From NCBI GenBank assembly GCA_023396415.1, contig JAEWWJ010000017.1, positions 8,647 through 72,646 on the forward strand: a DNA stretch of 64,000 bases. The letters are read 5' to 3'. This DNA is from Bacteroidota bacterium. Its GTDB lineage: Bacteria > Bacteroidota > Bacteroidia > Bacteroidales > F082. This document shows, in pieces, positions 19,306 through 28,718 of the stretch. The translations under genes and the position numbers were made by a program. Under the pieces are notes generated by a model. That model did not search any database, had not been told where the DNA came from, and saw only the letters and a list, made by a program, of their open reading frames with translations. The first letter of the stretch is position 1. Every line of letters begins with the position of its first letter.

Positions 19306-21688
19306 GGTTGTAATATTTTTTCTTTTTACTTCCATCGGCACTATCCATCATATATTGGCCGACAATCCCAAACCAAGCAATGAAGCTGAGCGAATTTTAA
19401 ATCTAACTCATCTCTATCAAATTGAAACCATTGACTCATTGCTACAAGCGGTTTTTGAGGAAAGCACAACAGATCAAGACCTCAATCCGTTGCAAACCAA
19501 TTTTTTACTGTTTCAAATAGGGCGCAAATCACTCGCGATTCAAAACCTTCAATCCCAGTACAACCAACTAATTAACAATGCCCTACCACAAGAAAGGGCT
19601 CGATTTCTTGAGTTGTATTCCGTTTTACTTGAGGAGATGGGTCAAAGCGAAAAGGCATTGTCCTTGTGGAAAGACATGGCCAAAATAAATGAAGGATTGG
19701 GAAACGACAATATTTCCACCCGTATTTTCACCGAAATCATCAGGATATACAACCATCAAAAACTTGATGATAAGGCTGCTTTGTTTGAAATTGCCCTTCA
19801 AAACGCATCACCGGAAAATAGTGCGCCTGATGTATTTTTTAATGCAGAAGTCGAAAAAATAAAAATGCTATTCAACAAAAATGAAAACAGCAAAGCGCTC
19901 GCCAAATTGAGTGAACTAACAACTTTAACAAACAGCACCTTACCTAACTATTTCTATCAAATTTTGAAAATCAATGTTTTAACCTTGATGATTGCGCCAT
20001 CATCAATTGACTTAAAGCACTCGACAGAAGCACTTAAAAATACCAACATTGAGCATCTATCACCTCACAAACGTTCATTGGCCCACTCATTTCTGGGGTT
20101 GTATTATACTACTATCAATGAAGATTCTGCATACTTATATTTTCAAAAAGCATACACGGATTTTGATCAGTTCGAGAAGGCCGTGATCGCCTTTAGCCAT
20201 CAAAAGTCTGAAATTACTAACCTTCTCTCCACTAAAAATATTGATGAACAGCCACCTAAACAATTGAATTATACAGCAATAGTCATTTTTGGGTTAATAT
20301 CAGGCCTAATGATATTACTTTTTGTTTGGATGTTGGTAAACTACCTGAAATATAAGAAGGCATTACTGAACAAAATTGAACTCATCGAAAAAAACACTTC
20401 AGAAGCTCAGGCACAAATGCAAGAATCATTTAATAATTTTGATATTCTAGCTCAAGAAAGAGCCTCTGATTTACAAAAAGAGCTCACTGATCGCGAACGC
20501 ATTGACCACGAATTGCAAGAGGCCCTATCCAACGCAGAAGAGGCCAATTATCAAAAAAACGCTTTTCTTTCCAATATAAGTCATGAAATACGAACCCCCT
20601 TGAATGGAATTATAGGCTTCTCTAATCTTTTGGAAAACGAACTTGCGATGCTCGATCAACCACTTTTGTTTGATTATGCCAACTCCATTCAAAAAAGCGG
20701 TGACAAGCTTTTACACCTGCTCAACAACATCATTGACATTAGCCGACTTGAAGCCAATGATATTAATTTTCAAGTAGTTAAATGTGATCTTTCGATGCTT
20801 ATTGAAGAAACATTACTGCCATTATATCCACAAGCAGCAAAAAAGGGGATAAGAATCGTAAAGGAAGTTGCGCCTTTGCATGTTCATGCCGACAAGGAAA
20901 TGCTGGCCAAAGTGCTCGACGAAATGCTCGACAATGCCATGAAATACACCGATAAAGGTTTTATTCGGGTCATTGTCGAAAAAATTGAAGCTGAGGATGG
21001 GGTTAAAATTTCCATTAGGGACACCGGTATTGGGATTGATAAAAACTACCTTCCCGAACTTTTTGAGGCCTATCGCAATGTGAATCATGGTTATACACGT
21101 CAATATCAGGGGGCTGCGTTAGGAATTCCGCTCTCGAAGCAATTGGTTGAAAAAATGGGAGGAACCTTTCAACTTGATTCGCAAAAAGGCGATGGAACTA
21201 CCATCAACATAGTTTTGCCACATGCCAAACCCACTTCTGTTACAGAAAACCCCATCGCTGTTGAGGCGAATCGCCCTGAAAGTATCCAAGATATTCTATT
21301 CGGGAAACGTATTTTGCTGGTTGAAGACGATCATGCCAGTCGGAAAATCATCACTAAATACCTTGACTTATATGCCGAAGTGGTGGCGGCCGTGGATGGG
21401 AATGAGGCACTTAAAGCTATTCAACAACACAATGAACGCCAGTTACACTTTCATTTGCTTTTGTTCGACATCAATTTGCCGGCACCTTGGGATGGCATAA
21501 AATTGTTGCAACACATCAAAACCAATCATCCGCAATATTCAACAACGCCTGCCTTAGCGCAAACGGCTTATGCTATGTCCGGCGATAAAGAAAGTCTTTT
21601 GAAAGCTGGATTTCATGGATATCTGTCAAAACCCATTCAGCGATTAGAGCTTTACAAGGAAATCATTCAAGTAATGAGAAATACTTAA
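19283..21688 (+). CDS. Hybrid sensor histidine kinase (periplasmic helical sensor, HisKA, HATPase, receiver)
   Basis: I chose the ATG at 19283; a GTG at 19274 is in frame and three codons earlier. The protein starts with a signal peptide or anchor (VKVVIFFLFTSIGTIHHILA), then about 300 residues of helical, TPR-like sensor domain, a membrane segment at about 330-353, a coiled coil, the phospho-acceptor H-box (SHEIRTPLNG, His near residue 434), N-box LDEMLDNAMKYT, G1 DTGIGID and a receiver domain from about 675 with its aspartate in LLLFDINLPA and the lysine in LSKPI. It resembles two-component hybrids of Bacteroidota without the AraC output domain. It overlaps the methyltransferase gene, which suggests that it senses something linked to polysaccharide synthesis; that link is inference. 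Confidence 0.9.
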   Translation: MLNQRSVKVVIFFLFTSIGTIHHILADNPKPSNEAERILNLTHLYQIETIDSLLQAVFEESTTDQDLNPLQTNFLLFQIGRKSLAIQNLQSQYNQLINNALPQERARFLELYSVLLEEMGQSEKALSLWKDMAKINEGLGNDNISTRIFTEIIRIYNHQKLDDKAALFEIALQNASPENSAPDVFFNAEVEKIKMLFNKNENSKALAKLSELTTLTNSTLPNYFYQILKINVLTLMIAPSSIDLKHSTEALKNTNIEHLSPHKRSLAHSFLGLYYTTINEDSAYLYFQKAYTDFDQFEKAVIAFSHQKSEITNLLSTKNIDEQPPKQLNYTAIVIFGLISGLMILLFVWMLVNYLKYKKALLNKIELIEKNTSEAQAQMQESFNNFDILAQERASDLQKELTDRERIDHELQEALSNAEEANYQKNAFLSNISHEIRTPLNGIIGFSNLLENELAMLDQPLLFDYANSIQKSGDKLLHLLNNIIDISRLEANDINFQVVKCDLSMLIEETLLPLYPQAAKKGIRIVKEVAPLHVHADKEMLAKVLDEMLDNAMKYTDKGFIRVIVEKIEAEDGVKISIRDTGIGIDKNYLPELFEAYRNVNHGYTRQYQGAALGIPLSKQLVEKMGGTFQLDSQKGDGTTINIVLPHAKPTSVTENPIAVEANRPESIQDILFGKRILLVEDDHASRKIITKYLDLYAEVVAAVDGNEALKAIQQHNERQLHFHLLLFDINLPAPWDGIKLLQHIKTNHPQYSTTPALAQTAYAMSGDKESLLKAGFHGYLSKPIQRLELYKEIIQVMRNT

Positions 21689-21702
21689 GCAATTTCATTA
21701 AC

Positions 21703-21734
21703 TTTTCACGCCAATTCAATTTATGCTAAATTTG
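21703..21734 (+). promoter_or_regulatory. Possible promoter for the receiver gene
   Basis: TAAATTTG at 21727-21734 matches the Bacteroidota -7 box TAnnTTTG. A TTTT sequence at 21703-21706 lies 20 bases upstream, a partial match to the -33 TTTG box. It stands in the 92-base gap before the receiver gene at 21781. Confidence 0.45.
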
Positions 21735-21780
21735 CAATTGAAAAACTATAAAACATGTGCTTTAAATACGACGCAACATC

Positions 21781-22176
21781 ATGAATCATGCTCAGCAAAC
21801 ATATAAAATACTTCTGGTCGAGGACAATGAATTGAATCAAAAATTCGCCATCGCCGTCATCAGAAAGTTAGGCTATGAAATGGACATCGCTTCCAATGGA
21901 CTTATTGGTGTTCAACTCTTTAAAGAAAACACTTACGATTTAATCCTGATGGATATTCAAATGCCTGAAATGAATGGTATTGAAGCTACACAAGCCATTC
22001 GACAGTTGGAAGCCAGTGAAGGATCAGGTAAGCATGTACCTATCATTGCTGTAACGGCTTTTGCTATGGAACAAGACAAACGTAATTGTATGGAAGCAGG
22101 AATGGATGATTTTATTGCCAAACCCTACAAACCCTTCGAGTTAGAACAGAAAATAAAGCAATTCTTTCAACTATAA
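21781..22176 (+). CDS. Single-domain response regulator
   Basis: A 131-residue stand-alone receiver domain. The acidic pocket is LLVEDNE, the phospho-acceptor aspartate is in LILMDIQMPEMNG, the switch threonine is in IIAVTAFAM, and the lysine is in FIAKPYKP. No output domain follows. Its neighbour is a hybrid histidine kinase, so it is a plausible phosphotransfer partner, or an additional receiver for a phosphorelay. It is 92 bases from the kinase gene, with a possible promoter between. Confidence 0.92.
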   Translation: MNHAQQTYKILLVEDNELNQKFAIAVIRKLGYEMDIASNGLIGVQLFKENTYDLILMDIQMPEMNGIEATQAIRQLEASEGSGKHVPIIAVTAFAMEQDKRNCMEAGMDDFIAKPYKPFELEQKIKQFFQL

Positions 22177-22188
22177 TTTCAATTTAAT

Positions 22189-22452
22189 ATGCTGATTAAC
22201 AAGAATATAGAAATTGAAGACTTAGTAAGAAATTTTCCTTTCAGCGTAAAATATTTAATGGAACACGGAATACGCTGCATCGCCTGCGGCGAACCTATTT
22301 GGGGAACACTCGAAGAAGCAGCCCAAGAAAAGGGTTTTAACCAGCAACAAATCGCGGTTTTTGTTGATGAAATGAACCAGATTCACAATTCTACTGATGC
22401 AAACCTTTCCACAAAAGAACCCATCATCGAAATTGACGATCTGAAACAATAG
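22189..22452 (+). CDS. DUF1858 domain protein
   Basis: An 87-residue protein. The N-terminal 60 residues match the DUF1858 pattern: a short helix and strand (INKNIEIEDLVRNFP), then YLMEHGIRCIACGEPIWGTL with a CxxC pair, and LEEAAQEKGF. The family resembles the N-terminal domain of ScdA/YtfE iron-sulphur repair proteins; its function is not settled. The last 25 residues are acidic and without a recognisable domain. It starts 12 bases after the receiver gene and converges with pdxH. Confidence 0.8.
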   Translation: MLINKNIEIEDLVRNFPFSVKYLMEHGIRCIACGEPIWGTLEEAAQEKGFNQQQIAVFVDEMNQIHNSTDANLSTKEPIIEIDDLKQ

Positions 22453-22469
22453 CTTTCTTGGATTCGTTT

Positions 22470-23096
22470 TTAAGGTGATAGCCGCTTTCTTTCCCAAACA
22501 GATCCATTCAGGCTAAACGAAAAACGATCGTGCAAACGATTTTCTCCGCCTTGCCAAAACTCAAAATAGTCAGCCGTCAGAAGATAACCACCCCAATGAT
22601 CAGGTCGCTTTAGCGGAGTAGGATTTTTGTAATAGGCCTCAATTTTATCTAACAATTCACTTTTTGAAGCAATGACATTGCTCTGCCTCGAAACTATGGC
22701 ACTTAACTGACTTTTAACCGGTCGGCTATTAAAATAGGCATCGGACGACTCAGCATCAATGGTATGAATCTTGCCCTCGATGCGGATTTGCTGCTCCAAC
22801 TCGGGCCAAAAGAACAGCATAGATCCTATGGGGTTTATTTGCAACTCCTTACCTTTTCTACTCATATAGTTAGAGAAAAAAACAAACCCTTGTTCTTGCA
22901 CCTCCTTTAACAAGACAACCCGCGAGGAAGGCCGGTTGTTTGAAACCGTTGACAGCACAAAGGCATAAGCCTCATAATCCGATGTTTCCAGCGCTTTCGA
23001 GAACCAACTTTTAAACAAAACGAACGGATCATCGGGAATTGAAGTTTCGTTAAGTTGTTGTTTTGTATATTGTTGGCGTAAATGATGTAATTTCAT
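22470..23096 (-). CDS. pdxH: Pyridoxine/pyridoxamine 5'-phosphate oxidase
   Basis: A 208-residue FMN enzyme that makes pyridoxal 5'-phosphate from the pyridoxine or pyridoxamine phosphate. FMN-binding residues are seen in SSRVVLLKEV and FFSNYMSRKGKEL, and the C-terminal dimerisation domain ends with the family signature (FWQGGENRLHDRFSF, WERKRLSP). Full length for the family. It is transcribed towards the DUF1858 gene. CAAAAATA at 23117-23124 reads as TATTTTTG on the minus strand, a match to the -7 promoter box 20 bases before the ATG. Confidence 0.96.
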   Translation of the reverse strand: MKLHHLRQQYTKQQLNETSIPDDPFVLFKSWFSKALETSDYEAYAFVLSTVSNNRPSSRVVLLKEVQEQGFVFFSNYMSRKGKELQINPIGSMLFFWPELEQQIRIEGKIHTIDAESSDAYFNSRPVKSQLSAIVSRQSNVIASKSELLDKIEAYYKNPTPLKRPDHWGGYLLTADYFEFWQGGENRLHDRFSFSLNGSVWERKRLSP

Positions 23097-23143
23097 GTCT
23101 GTTTGTTTTGATGCAGCAAAAATAACTAACTTGTGCCAATTAA

Positions 23144-24385
23144 ATGAAGAAGGTTATGGGTGTTTTTTTTAAGCGGAAGAAGGTGTATTTTCCTACTATC
23201 TGGGGGGGATTGCTACTGATTGTTTTGATGTTTTTTAGTTTTTATTTATTAGTAAGAAACGCATATTCCTTCCTTGCCATGAGCGCTCCTCCTGTTTCAA
23301 AAACACTGGTTGTTGAAGGCTGGGTTCCTGAATCGGGTTTAAAAAATGCACTTCATTATTATGAAGAAAACCAATATAATAACATGATTATTACGGGGGT
23401 ACCTATCACCCAATGGACTTATTCTTCGCCATTCTCCAATATGGCCGATGCTTCAGCCGGAAGCATGAAGAGAATGTTTTTTAATGACACGATTTACAGG
23501 GCCATCATCCCATCCACAGTGCTGCGCGACAGAACCTACAGCACCGCCATTGCCTTGAAAATGCTGCTTCCACAGTGGAACATAAACGCCGATAGCTTCG
23601 ACCTTTATACTATGGGACCCCACGCACGCAGAACCTATCTCATGTTTACAAAGGCATTCCCCCATTCAAAAATTGGATTGATCACTGATACTGACCCCTC
23701 GATTGATACACAAAAATGGTACACCAACAGTGCGGGTTTTCGGTTGGTTTTTAGCGAATGGGTAAGTTATTTTTATAGTTTTTGCTTTTTTCGTCCGAAC
23801 GAAGAAAACACACGCAGCCTCATCCTCCATGGGCATTATCTGGATGGCATTACCAATCAGCGATTTGTAAAAGACAATGAATTTGCCGACACCTTGACCA
23901 GTCCGTTGGGTAAACAAGATGTTAATTTATTTAGAGGGCTGAAGTACTACGCGGTGGATACAATCTGGAAAAAGCGTGTCGAAATTGCAATTGACACTTC
24001 GGAACCACCATTTTTTATGCCTACTACCACCGAACGGAAACCATTGTACCGCAAATATGCCACTTTATCATTCAGGCATAACGGACAAATTTATTCTCTA
24101 ACAGCCTTTCAAAACCTCGACCACAAAAAGAAAAACCCTTCCTACAACGCACTCTTTGTTCCTTTTAAAGACAGCACAAGTGCCCATGAAACCTATGGAG
24201 GAGGCAGGTTTCTCGACTTTGAGATACCACAGTCTAACACCGCTTTTCTTGATTTCAATACTGCTTACAACCCTTATTGCGCTTACCACGAGCGGTGGTC
24301 ATGTCCGCTCCCGCCTCCCGAAAACTACCTTAAATTGGCCGTAACTGCGGGCGAAAAAAACTATAAATCCCACGACGATCAATAG
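23144..24385 (+). CDS. DUF218 (SanA/YdcF-like) - DUF1684 fusion protein
   Basis: A 413-residue protein with a membrane anchor at about residues 20-42. Residues 50-215 look like the DUF218/YdcF fold: VVEGWVPESGLKNALHYY, IITG, the RTYSTAIALK turn and MGPHARRTYLMF. Residues about 255-405 look like a complete DUF1684 domain: FRGLKYYAVD, PTTTERKPLYRKYATLSF, HETYGGGRFLDFEIP, LDFNTAYNPYCAYHE and CPLPPPENYLKLAVTAGEK. Both assignments are from memory of the family patterns. DUF218 proteins are linked to the cell envelope; DUF1684 has no settled function. It is divergent from pdxH and lies 2 bases before a histidine kinase gene, so they may be co-transcribed. Confidence 0.75.
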   Translation: MKKVMGVFFKRKKVYFPTIWGGLLLIVLMFFSFYLLVRNAYSFLAMSAPPVSKTLVVEGWVPESGLKNALHYYEENQYNNMIITGVPITQWTYSSPFSNMADASAGSMKRMFFNDTIYRAIIPSTVLRDRTYSTAIALKMLLPQWNINADSFDLYTMGPHARRTYLMFTKAFPHSKIGLITDTDPSIDTQKWYTNSAGFRLVFSEWVSYFYSFCFFRPNEENTRSLILHGHYLDGITNQRFVKDNEFADTLTSPLGKQDVNLFRGLKYYAVDTIWKKRVEIAIDTSEPPFFMPTTTERKPLYRKYATLSFRHNGQIYSLTAFQNLDHKKKNPSYNALFVPFKDSTSAHETYGGGRFLDFEIPQSNTAFLDFNTAYNPYCAYHERWSCPLPPPENYLKLAVTAGEKNYKSHDDQ

Positions 24386-24387
24386 CC

Positions 24388-26613
24388 ATGGAAAAGCTAA
24401 ATATTTCGGTGCTTTTTGTTGACGATGATAAAATTATTCGAACGGTTTACAAGCGAATAATTGGTGATTTGGTTGACAATGTTTATTTCGCCAGCGACGG
24501 AATCGAAGGGCTTTCTATGTTTTATGAACACCGCCCTGATTTAATCATAACGGACATTAAAATGCCGATGATGAGTGGTTTAGATATGGCCATAACCATC
24601 AAAAATGATCAGCCCAACACACGTATTGTCATTCTTTCGGCACTAAGCGAAGGCAACCATTTTATCCGTGCCATACAGATAGGTATCAAAAGTTTTTTAT
24701 TAAAACCAGTTGATAATCAGAGGATAAAAGACACCATTTACGAGCAGGCTCACGAAATCTTGCTCGAGCAGAAAATAAAGAACGAAGAGCAGAAACGCAT
24801 CAAGGCCGAAAAGGACCTCAAGCACAATGAACTTCTACTTCATGCTGTGAGCGAAACAGCACAGCAATTTCTACAGTTTGGCTTTAACGCCAATTCCATT
24901 TCCGAAAGTTTTCGCATACTTGGGGCTGCCACCAAAGTTGATCGGGTGTATTTATTTGAAAACTTTTACCATGAAGGAAAATATTTTTCCCAACAAAAGT
25001 TTGAATGGGTCAAAGACAGTGTCAGTCAACAGATTGAAAATGAGGAGCTGTTGCGTATTCAACATGATTTACCTCTTTTTTCGCGTTGGCGGCAAATGAT
25101 GATTGCAGGTGAAAGCATCTTTGGGTTAATAAAAGATTTTCCGGAACCAGAACAAAAACCATTATTTGCACAAGAAATCGTCTCCCTTTTGGCCATACCA
25201 ATTTTCGTGAAAAAAAAATGGTATGGGTTCATTGGATTTGACGATTGCACAACCGAACACCAATGGTCAGCAGCCGAGATGACCATTCTAAAAACAGCTG
25301 CAAGTCTAATCGGTGCGGCGATACACCGAACAAACATTGAAGATGAACTACAAACACTTAATTCTGAGCTTGAAAACAGGGTAAGAGAGCGGACGCAAAA
25401 CCTCTTAAAAGAAATCAGTGAAAGAAAAACGGCAGAAATCATGCTGCGCCTGAGTGAGGAGAAATACCGAAGCATTTTTGAAAACGCAAATGATGCCATT
25501 TTTTTAACACTCAACGATCAAATCCGCATGATAAACCCCCGTTTTTATGAATTGACAGGTTATTACCCCAACCATATGATCGGAAAATCGTTTCTAGACA
25601 TAGTGGCACCCAAATTTCATTTCGTTGTGAGCGATTTATTTTTCAAAAGCACCCACAACGAAAACAGCGGGCTTTCGAGTGATATTCAAATTATCACCGC
25701 AAAAAAAACTTTGAAATGGGTCGAGATGAAATCGAAAAACATCAGTTGGGAAGGGAAAAAGGGTCTTCTCACCTTTTTAGCCGACATCAACGAGAGAAAA
25801 ACCTTTGAAAGTGATTTGCAAGAATTGAATGCCAACTTAGAATCTAGGGTACTTATAGAGCTCAAAAACAGGGAGAAGCAACAAGAACTTATCATACATA
25901 AGTCAAAACTCGAATCGCTGGGTGAACTGTCAGCAGGGATGGCACACGAAATCAACCAACCTCTTGGAGGATTATCCATGAGTCTTGACAATATTTTAGA
26001 CGATTTAAATAATGAAGGCATTCAGCCTGATTATTTGAATCGAAAAATCAACTTGATGTTCGAAGACATCAACCGAATTCGTCAACTAATTAATCATGTT
26101 AGGGTTTTTTCCCGCGATCAACAAGTTGAAGATCAACATGTTTTCGATATTATAGATGTGATCAATGACAGCCTATTGCTCGTGAATAAACTCTATATTA
26201 GTACCCGAATAAATTTAAGCGTGAGCATCAAAAACAAAAACTTAAAGGTTTACGGTAACCCTCTCCGCTTGGAACAAGTTTTTTTGAACATTCTAAGCAA
26301 CGCGCGATATGCTGTTGAAAAAAAACAACAGAAAAGCCCGGTAGATTACACTAAGACCATCGTTATTGAATTGTCGTCAAGTCATAACAATCACACCATT
26401 ACTATTAGCGACAATGGAATTGGCATTCCCGAGACACAACTTGCCAATATTTTCAATCCGTTTTTTACGACTAAAAATGCGCAAGATGGCACCGGTTTGG
26501 GACTTTCCATTTCTTATGGCATCGTAACATCCATGAATGGAACCATCACTGCACAAAGCAAAGAGAATGAATTCACGAAAATGATCATCAAACTTCCTGC
26601 CTATAACACTTAG
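24388..26613 (+). CDS. Receiver-GAF-PAS hybrid histidine kinase
   Basis: A 741-residue cytoplasmic kinase without membrane segments. Receiver at 1-125 (FVDDDK, phospho-acceptor Asp56 in IITDIKMP, lysine in FLLKPV), GAF-like domain at about 150-310 (LAIPIFVKKKWYGFIGFDD), coiled coil to about 345, PAS at about 355-470 (YRSIFENANDAIFLT, FLADINERKTFE), a second coiled coil, HisKA with His520 in GMAHEINQPLGG, N-box FLNILSNARYAVEKK, and G-boxes ISDNGIGIPE and GTGLGLSIS. The NtrB-type H-box and the sigma-54 activator 4 bases downstream point to a two-component pair. An N-terminal receiver suggests input from a further kinase. Confidence 0.93.
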   Translation: MEKLNISVLFVDDDKIIRTVYKRIIGDLVDNVYFASDGIEGLSMFYEHRPDLIITDIKMPMMSGLDMAITIKNDQPNTRIVILSALSEGNHFIRAIQIGIKSFLLKPVDNQRIKDTIYEQAHEILLEQKIKNEEQKRIKAEKDLKHNELLLHAVSETAQQFLQFGFNANSISESFRILGAATKVDRVYLFENFYHEGKYFSQQKFEWVKDSVSQQIENEELLRIQHDLPLFSRWRQMMIAGESIFGLIKDFPEPEQKPLFAQEIVSLLAIPIFVKKKWYGFIGFDDCTTEHQWSAAEMTILKTAASLIGAAIHRTNIEDELQTLNSELENRVRERTQNLLKEISERKTAEIMLRLSEEKYRSIFENANDAIFLTLNDQIRMINPRFYELTGYYPNHMIGKSFLDIVAPKFHFVVSDLFFKSTHNENSGLSSDIQIITAKKTLKWVEMKSKNISWEGKKGLLTFLADINERKTFESDLQELNANLESRVLIELKNREKQQELIIHKSKLESLGELSAGMAHEINQPLGGLSMSLDNILDDLNNEGIQPDYLNRKINLMFEDINRIRQLINHVRVFSRDQQVEDQHVFDIIDVINDSLLLVNKLYISTRINLSVSIKNKNLKVYGNPLRLEQVFLNILSNARYAVEKKQQKSPVDYTKTIVIELSSSHNNHTITISDNGIGIPETQLANIFNPFFTTKNAQDGTGLGLSISYGIVTSMNGTITAQSKENEFTKMIIKLPAYNT

Positions 26614-26617
26614 TTTT

Positions 26618-27997
26618 ATGGATGAATTAACCATACTTGTAGTAGATGACGAAAAACGCCTGCGCGATGAATTGGGCGAATATCTTGGAAAAAAATACCA
26701 AGAAGTAATCCTTTGCGGACATCCTATAGAAGCACTTAAGATATTAGAAAACAATAACATTGATATAATGATTCTCGATATCAGATTGCCCGAAATGAGT
26801 GGATTGGAAGTGCTAAAAAAAGTAAAAGAACAATACCCAACAATTGAAGTGATAATGATTTCGGGACATGGCGACATGGATAGTGTGATAGAAGCCATGC
26901 GGTCAGGCTCCATTGACTATTTTCCAAAACCTTTTAGGGTGATGGAGGTAGAAAACGCCATACACCGTACCCGGAAATTTCTTCAGCTGAAAAAAAAGCT
27001 GCAACAATCCGAAAAAACCATCTCAATGCTGACAAATAAACTTTACTCCCAATCGGGTTCACCCATGATTGGCCGCAGTAAGGCAATGCTTAAAGTTTTT
27101 GACTTGATGCACAGGGTTGCAATGTCAGACCAAACAAATGTACTGATTACGGGTGAAAGCGGCACCGGCAAAGAGCTTGTTGCCCATGGAATACACGATT
27201 TGAGCCAACGAAAATCAAAAACATTTCATTCTGTAAATTGCTCAGCCATCACCGACAGCCTCTTCGAGAGTGAATTTTTTGGTCACAAAAAAGGCTCTTT
27301 CACCGGAGCGGTTGACGACCGTAGTGGCTGGTTTGAGATGGCCTCGAAAGGCACCCTGTTTTTAGATGAAATCGGCGATATGCCGCTTACCCAACAAGCA
27401 AAAATATTACGTGTGCTTGAAGATAGGAAGGTGCTTCCCGTAGGAGGAAAAAATACGGTTGAAGTTGATGTGCGTGTGATTGCCGCTTCTAACCAGCACC
27501 TGGAACAAATGACGATTGAAAAAACTTTCAGAAGCGATCTCTACCACCGCCTAAGCACCTTTATCATCCATTTGCCCCCATTGCGAGAACGGACAGAAGA
27601 CATCAATGACCTTGTTTTGTATTACGCTAACTTTTTCGGTCATAGAATGAATAAAAAAGACCTTTTCATTGATGAGAAAACCATCCAATTGTTACAAACC
27701 TACCGCTTTCCGGGCAATATTCGGGAACTGAGAAATATTGTTGAACGGGCCGTAATCTTATGCGATGGCAAAGAATTACTCCCAAGTCACTTCCCGATTT
27801 TGTACGATAAAAACTCCAAACTCGGCACGAAAACAAGTAAAAATGATGGTTTATCCAATTTAGATAATATTGAATATCAAGCTATTAAAAACGCTTTATC
27901 AGAAACCAACAACAATAAAAACAAAGCTGCTGAGATGTTGGGTATCACCTGGCAATCACTTCAGCGGAGGATGAAAAAATACGATATTGAAGTTTGA
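26618..27997 (+). CDS. Sigma-54 dependent response regulator (NtrC family)
   Basis: A 459-residue transcription activator: receiver at 1-120 with Asp54 (ILDIRLPEMSG) and the lysine in YFPKPF, AAA+ domain with Walker A GESGTGKE (179-186), the sigma-54 contact loop as GSFTGA (226-231) rather than GAFTGA, Walker B GTLFLDEIGDM, an RSDLYHRL sensor region, and a Fis-type helix-turn-helix at the end (KNKAAEMLGITWQSLQRRMKK). It is 4 bases from the kinase gene, so the pair is probably co-transcribed. Its targets are not visible: I found no convincing -24/-12 promoter in the window. Confidence 0.95.
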   Translation: MDELTILVVDDEKRLRDELGEYLGKKYQEVILCGHPIEALKILENNNIDIMILDIRLPEMSGLEVLKKVKEQYPTIEVIMISGHGDMDSVIEAMRSGSIDYFPKPFRVMEVENAIHRTRKFLQLKKKLQQSEKTISMLTNKLYSQSGSPMIGRSKAMLKVFDLMHRVAMSDQTNVLITGESGTGKELVAHGIHDLSQRKSKTFHSVNCSAITDSLFESEFFGHKKGSFTGAVDDRSGWFEMASKGTLFLDEIGDMPLTQQAKILRVLEDRKVLPVGGKNTVEVDVRVIAASNQHLEQMTIEKTFRSDLYHRLSTFIIHLPPLRERTEDINDLVLYYANFFGHRMNKKDLFIDEKTIQLLQTYRFPGNIRELRNIVERAVILCDGKELLPSHFPILYDKNSKLGTKTSKNDGLSNLDNIEYQAIKNALSETNNNKNKAAEMLGITWQSLQRRMKKYDIEV

Positions 27998-28020
27998 TAC
28001 ACAACGCCTGAGAATAGAAA

Positions 28021-28050
28021 AAAAAAGAAGGCTTAGAGCCTTCTTTTTTT
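28021..28050. terminator. Bidirectional rho-independent terminator
   Basis: A perfect 13-bp inverted repeat (28021-28033 with 28037-28049) around a 3-base loop, with A-run on one side and T-run on the other. It serves both the NtrC-type gene on + and rplT on -, which converge here. Confidence 0.92.
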
Positions 28051-28063
28051 TGAGATATTTTCG

Positions 28064-28414
28064 CTAATCCACATTCACTTTTTCCACGATAGCTTTGAAA
28101 GCTTCGGGGTTATTCAGTGCCAAATCGGCTAACACCTTACGGTTGATTTCGATCTTGTGTTTATGAAGTTTACCAACAAAAACGCTGTACGACAATCCAA
28201 ACGGACGAACGGCAGCATTGATACGAATGATCCACAAAGAGCGGAACGAACGTTTTTTGTTGCGCCTATCGCGATAAGCATATTGTTGGCCTTTTTCGTA
28301 GGAATTTTTGGCTACGGTCCAAACATTTTTCCGACGTCCAAACTGACCTCTCGTCAATTTGAGAATCTTTTTTCTTCGAGCTCTTGATGCTACAGAATTT
28401 ACTGATCTTGGCAT
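28064..28414 (-). CDS. rplT: 50S ribosomal protein L20
   Basis: A 116-residue basic protein with the family start MPRSVNSVASRARRKKILKL, the RRNKKRSFRSLWIIRINAAVR core and ALNNPEAFKAIVEKV end. It binds 23S rRNA early in assembly of the large subunit. It is the last gene of infC-rpmI-rplT, and the terminator lies directly downstream. Full length. Confidence 0.98.
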   Translation of the reverse strand: MPRSVNSVASRARRKKILKLTRGQFGRRKNVWTVAKNSYEKGQQYAYRDRRNKKRSFRSLWIIRINAAVRPFGLSYSVFVGKLHKHKIEINRKVLADLALNNPEAFKAIVEKVNVD

Positions 28415-28490
28415 TTTTTTAAATTTTCCGCTATAGCGCCTCCCCCATTGGAGAACTTTGATGCTATAACAAAGTTAAACAATTGATGTG

Positions 28491-28685
28491 TTAGAGTGAG
28501 AGCATTTCCCTGATGTTCTTCTCATCGGCTGGGTGAACCAGCGCTGAGTAGGTCAGGTTGCGCTTACGTTTGGTCGACTTCTTTGTGAGAATGTGACTTT
28601 TGTAAGCATGCTTTCTTTTGATCTTACCGGAACCCGTTAATTTAAAACGTTTTTTTGCTCCGGATTTTGACTTCATTTTTGGCAT
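28491..28685 (-). CDS. rpmI: 50S ribosomal protein L35
   Basis: A 64-residue basic protein, MPKMKSKSGAKKRFKLTGSG followed by KIKRKHAYKSHILTKKS, the standard L35 sequence. It lies between infC (33 bases upstream) and rplT (76 bases downstream), the usual order. Confidence 0.98.
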   Translation of the reverse strand: MPKMKSKSGAKKRFKLTGSGKIKRKHAYKSHILTKKSTKRKRNLTYSALVHPADEKNIREMLSL

Positions 28686-28718
28686 TACTGAACAATATTT
28701 AAGGTTAAATAGGTTATC

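Noticed and set aside
25059..25514. 151-residue ORF on the minus strand
   Set aside because: Antisense to the GAF-PAS kinase; serine- and cysteine-rich translation typical of a shadow frame.
26618..27997. Sigma-54 promoters as targets of the NtrC-type regulator
   Set aside because: Candidate TGGCAC sites (for example before pdxH) do not have a TTGC at the required spacing.
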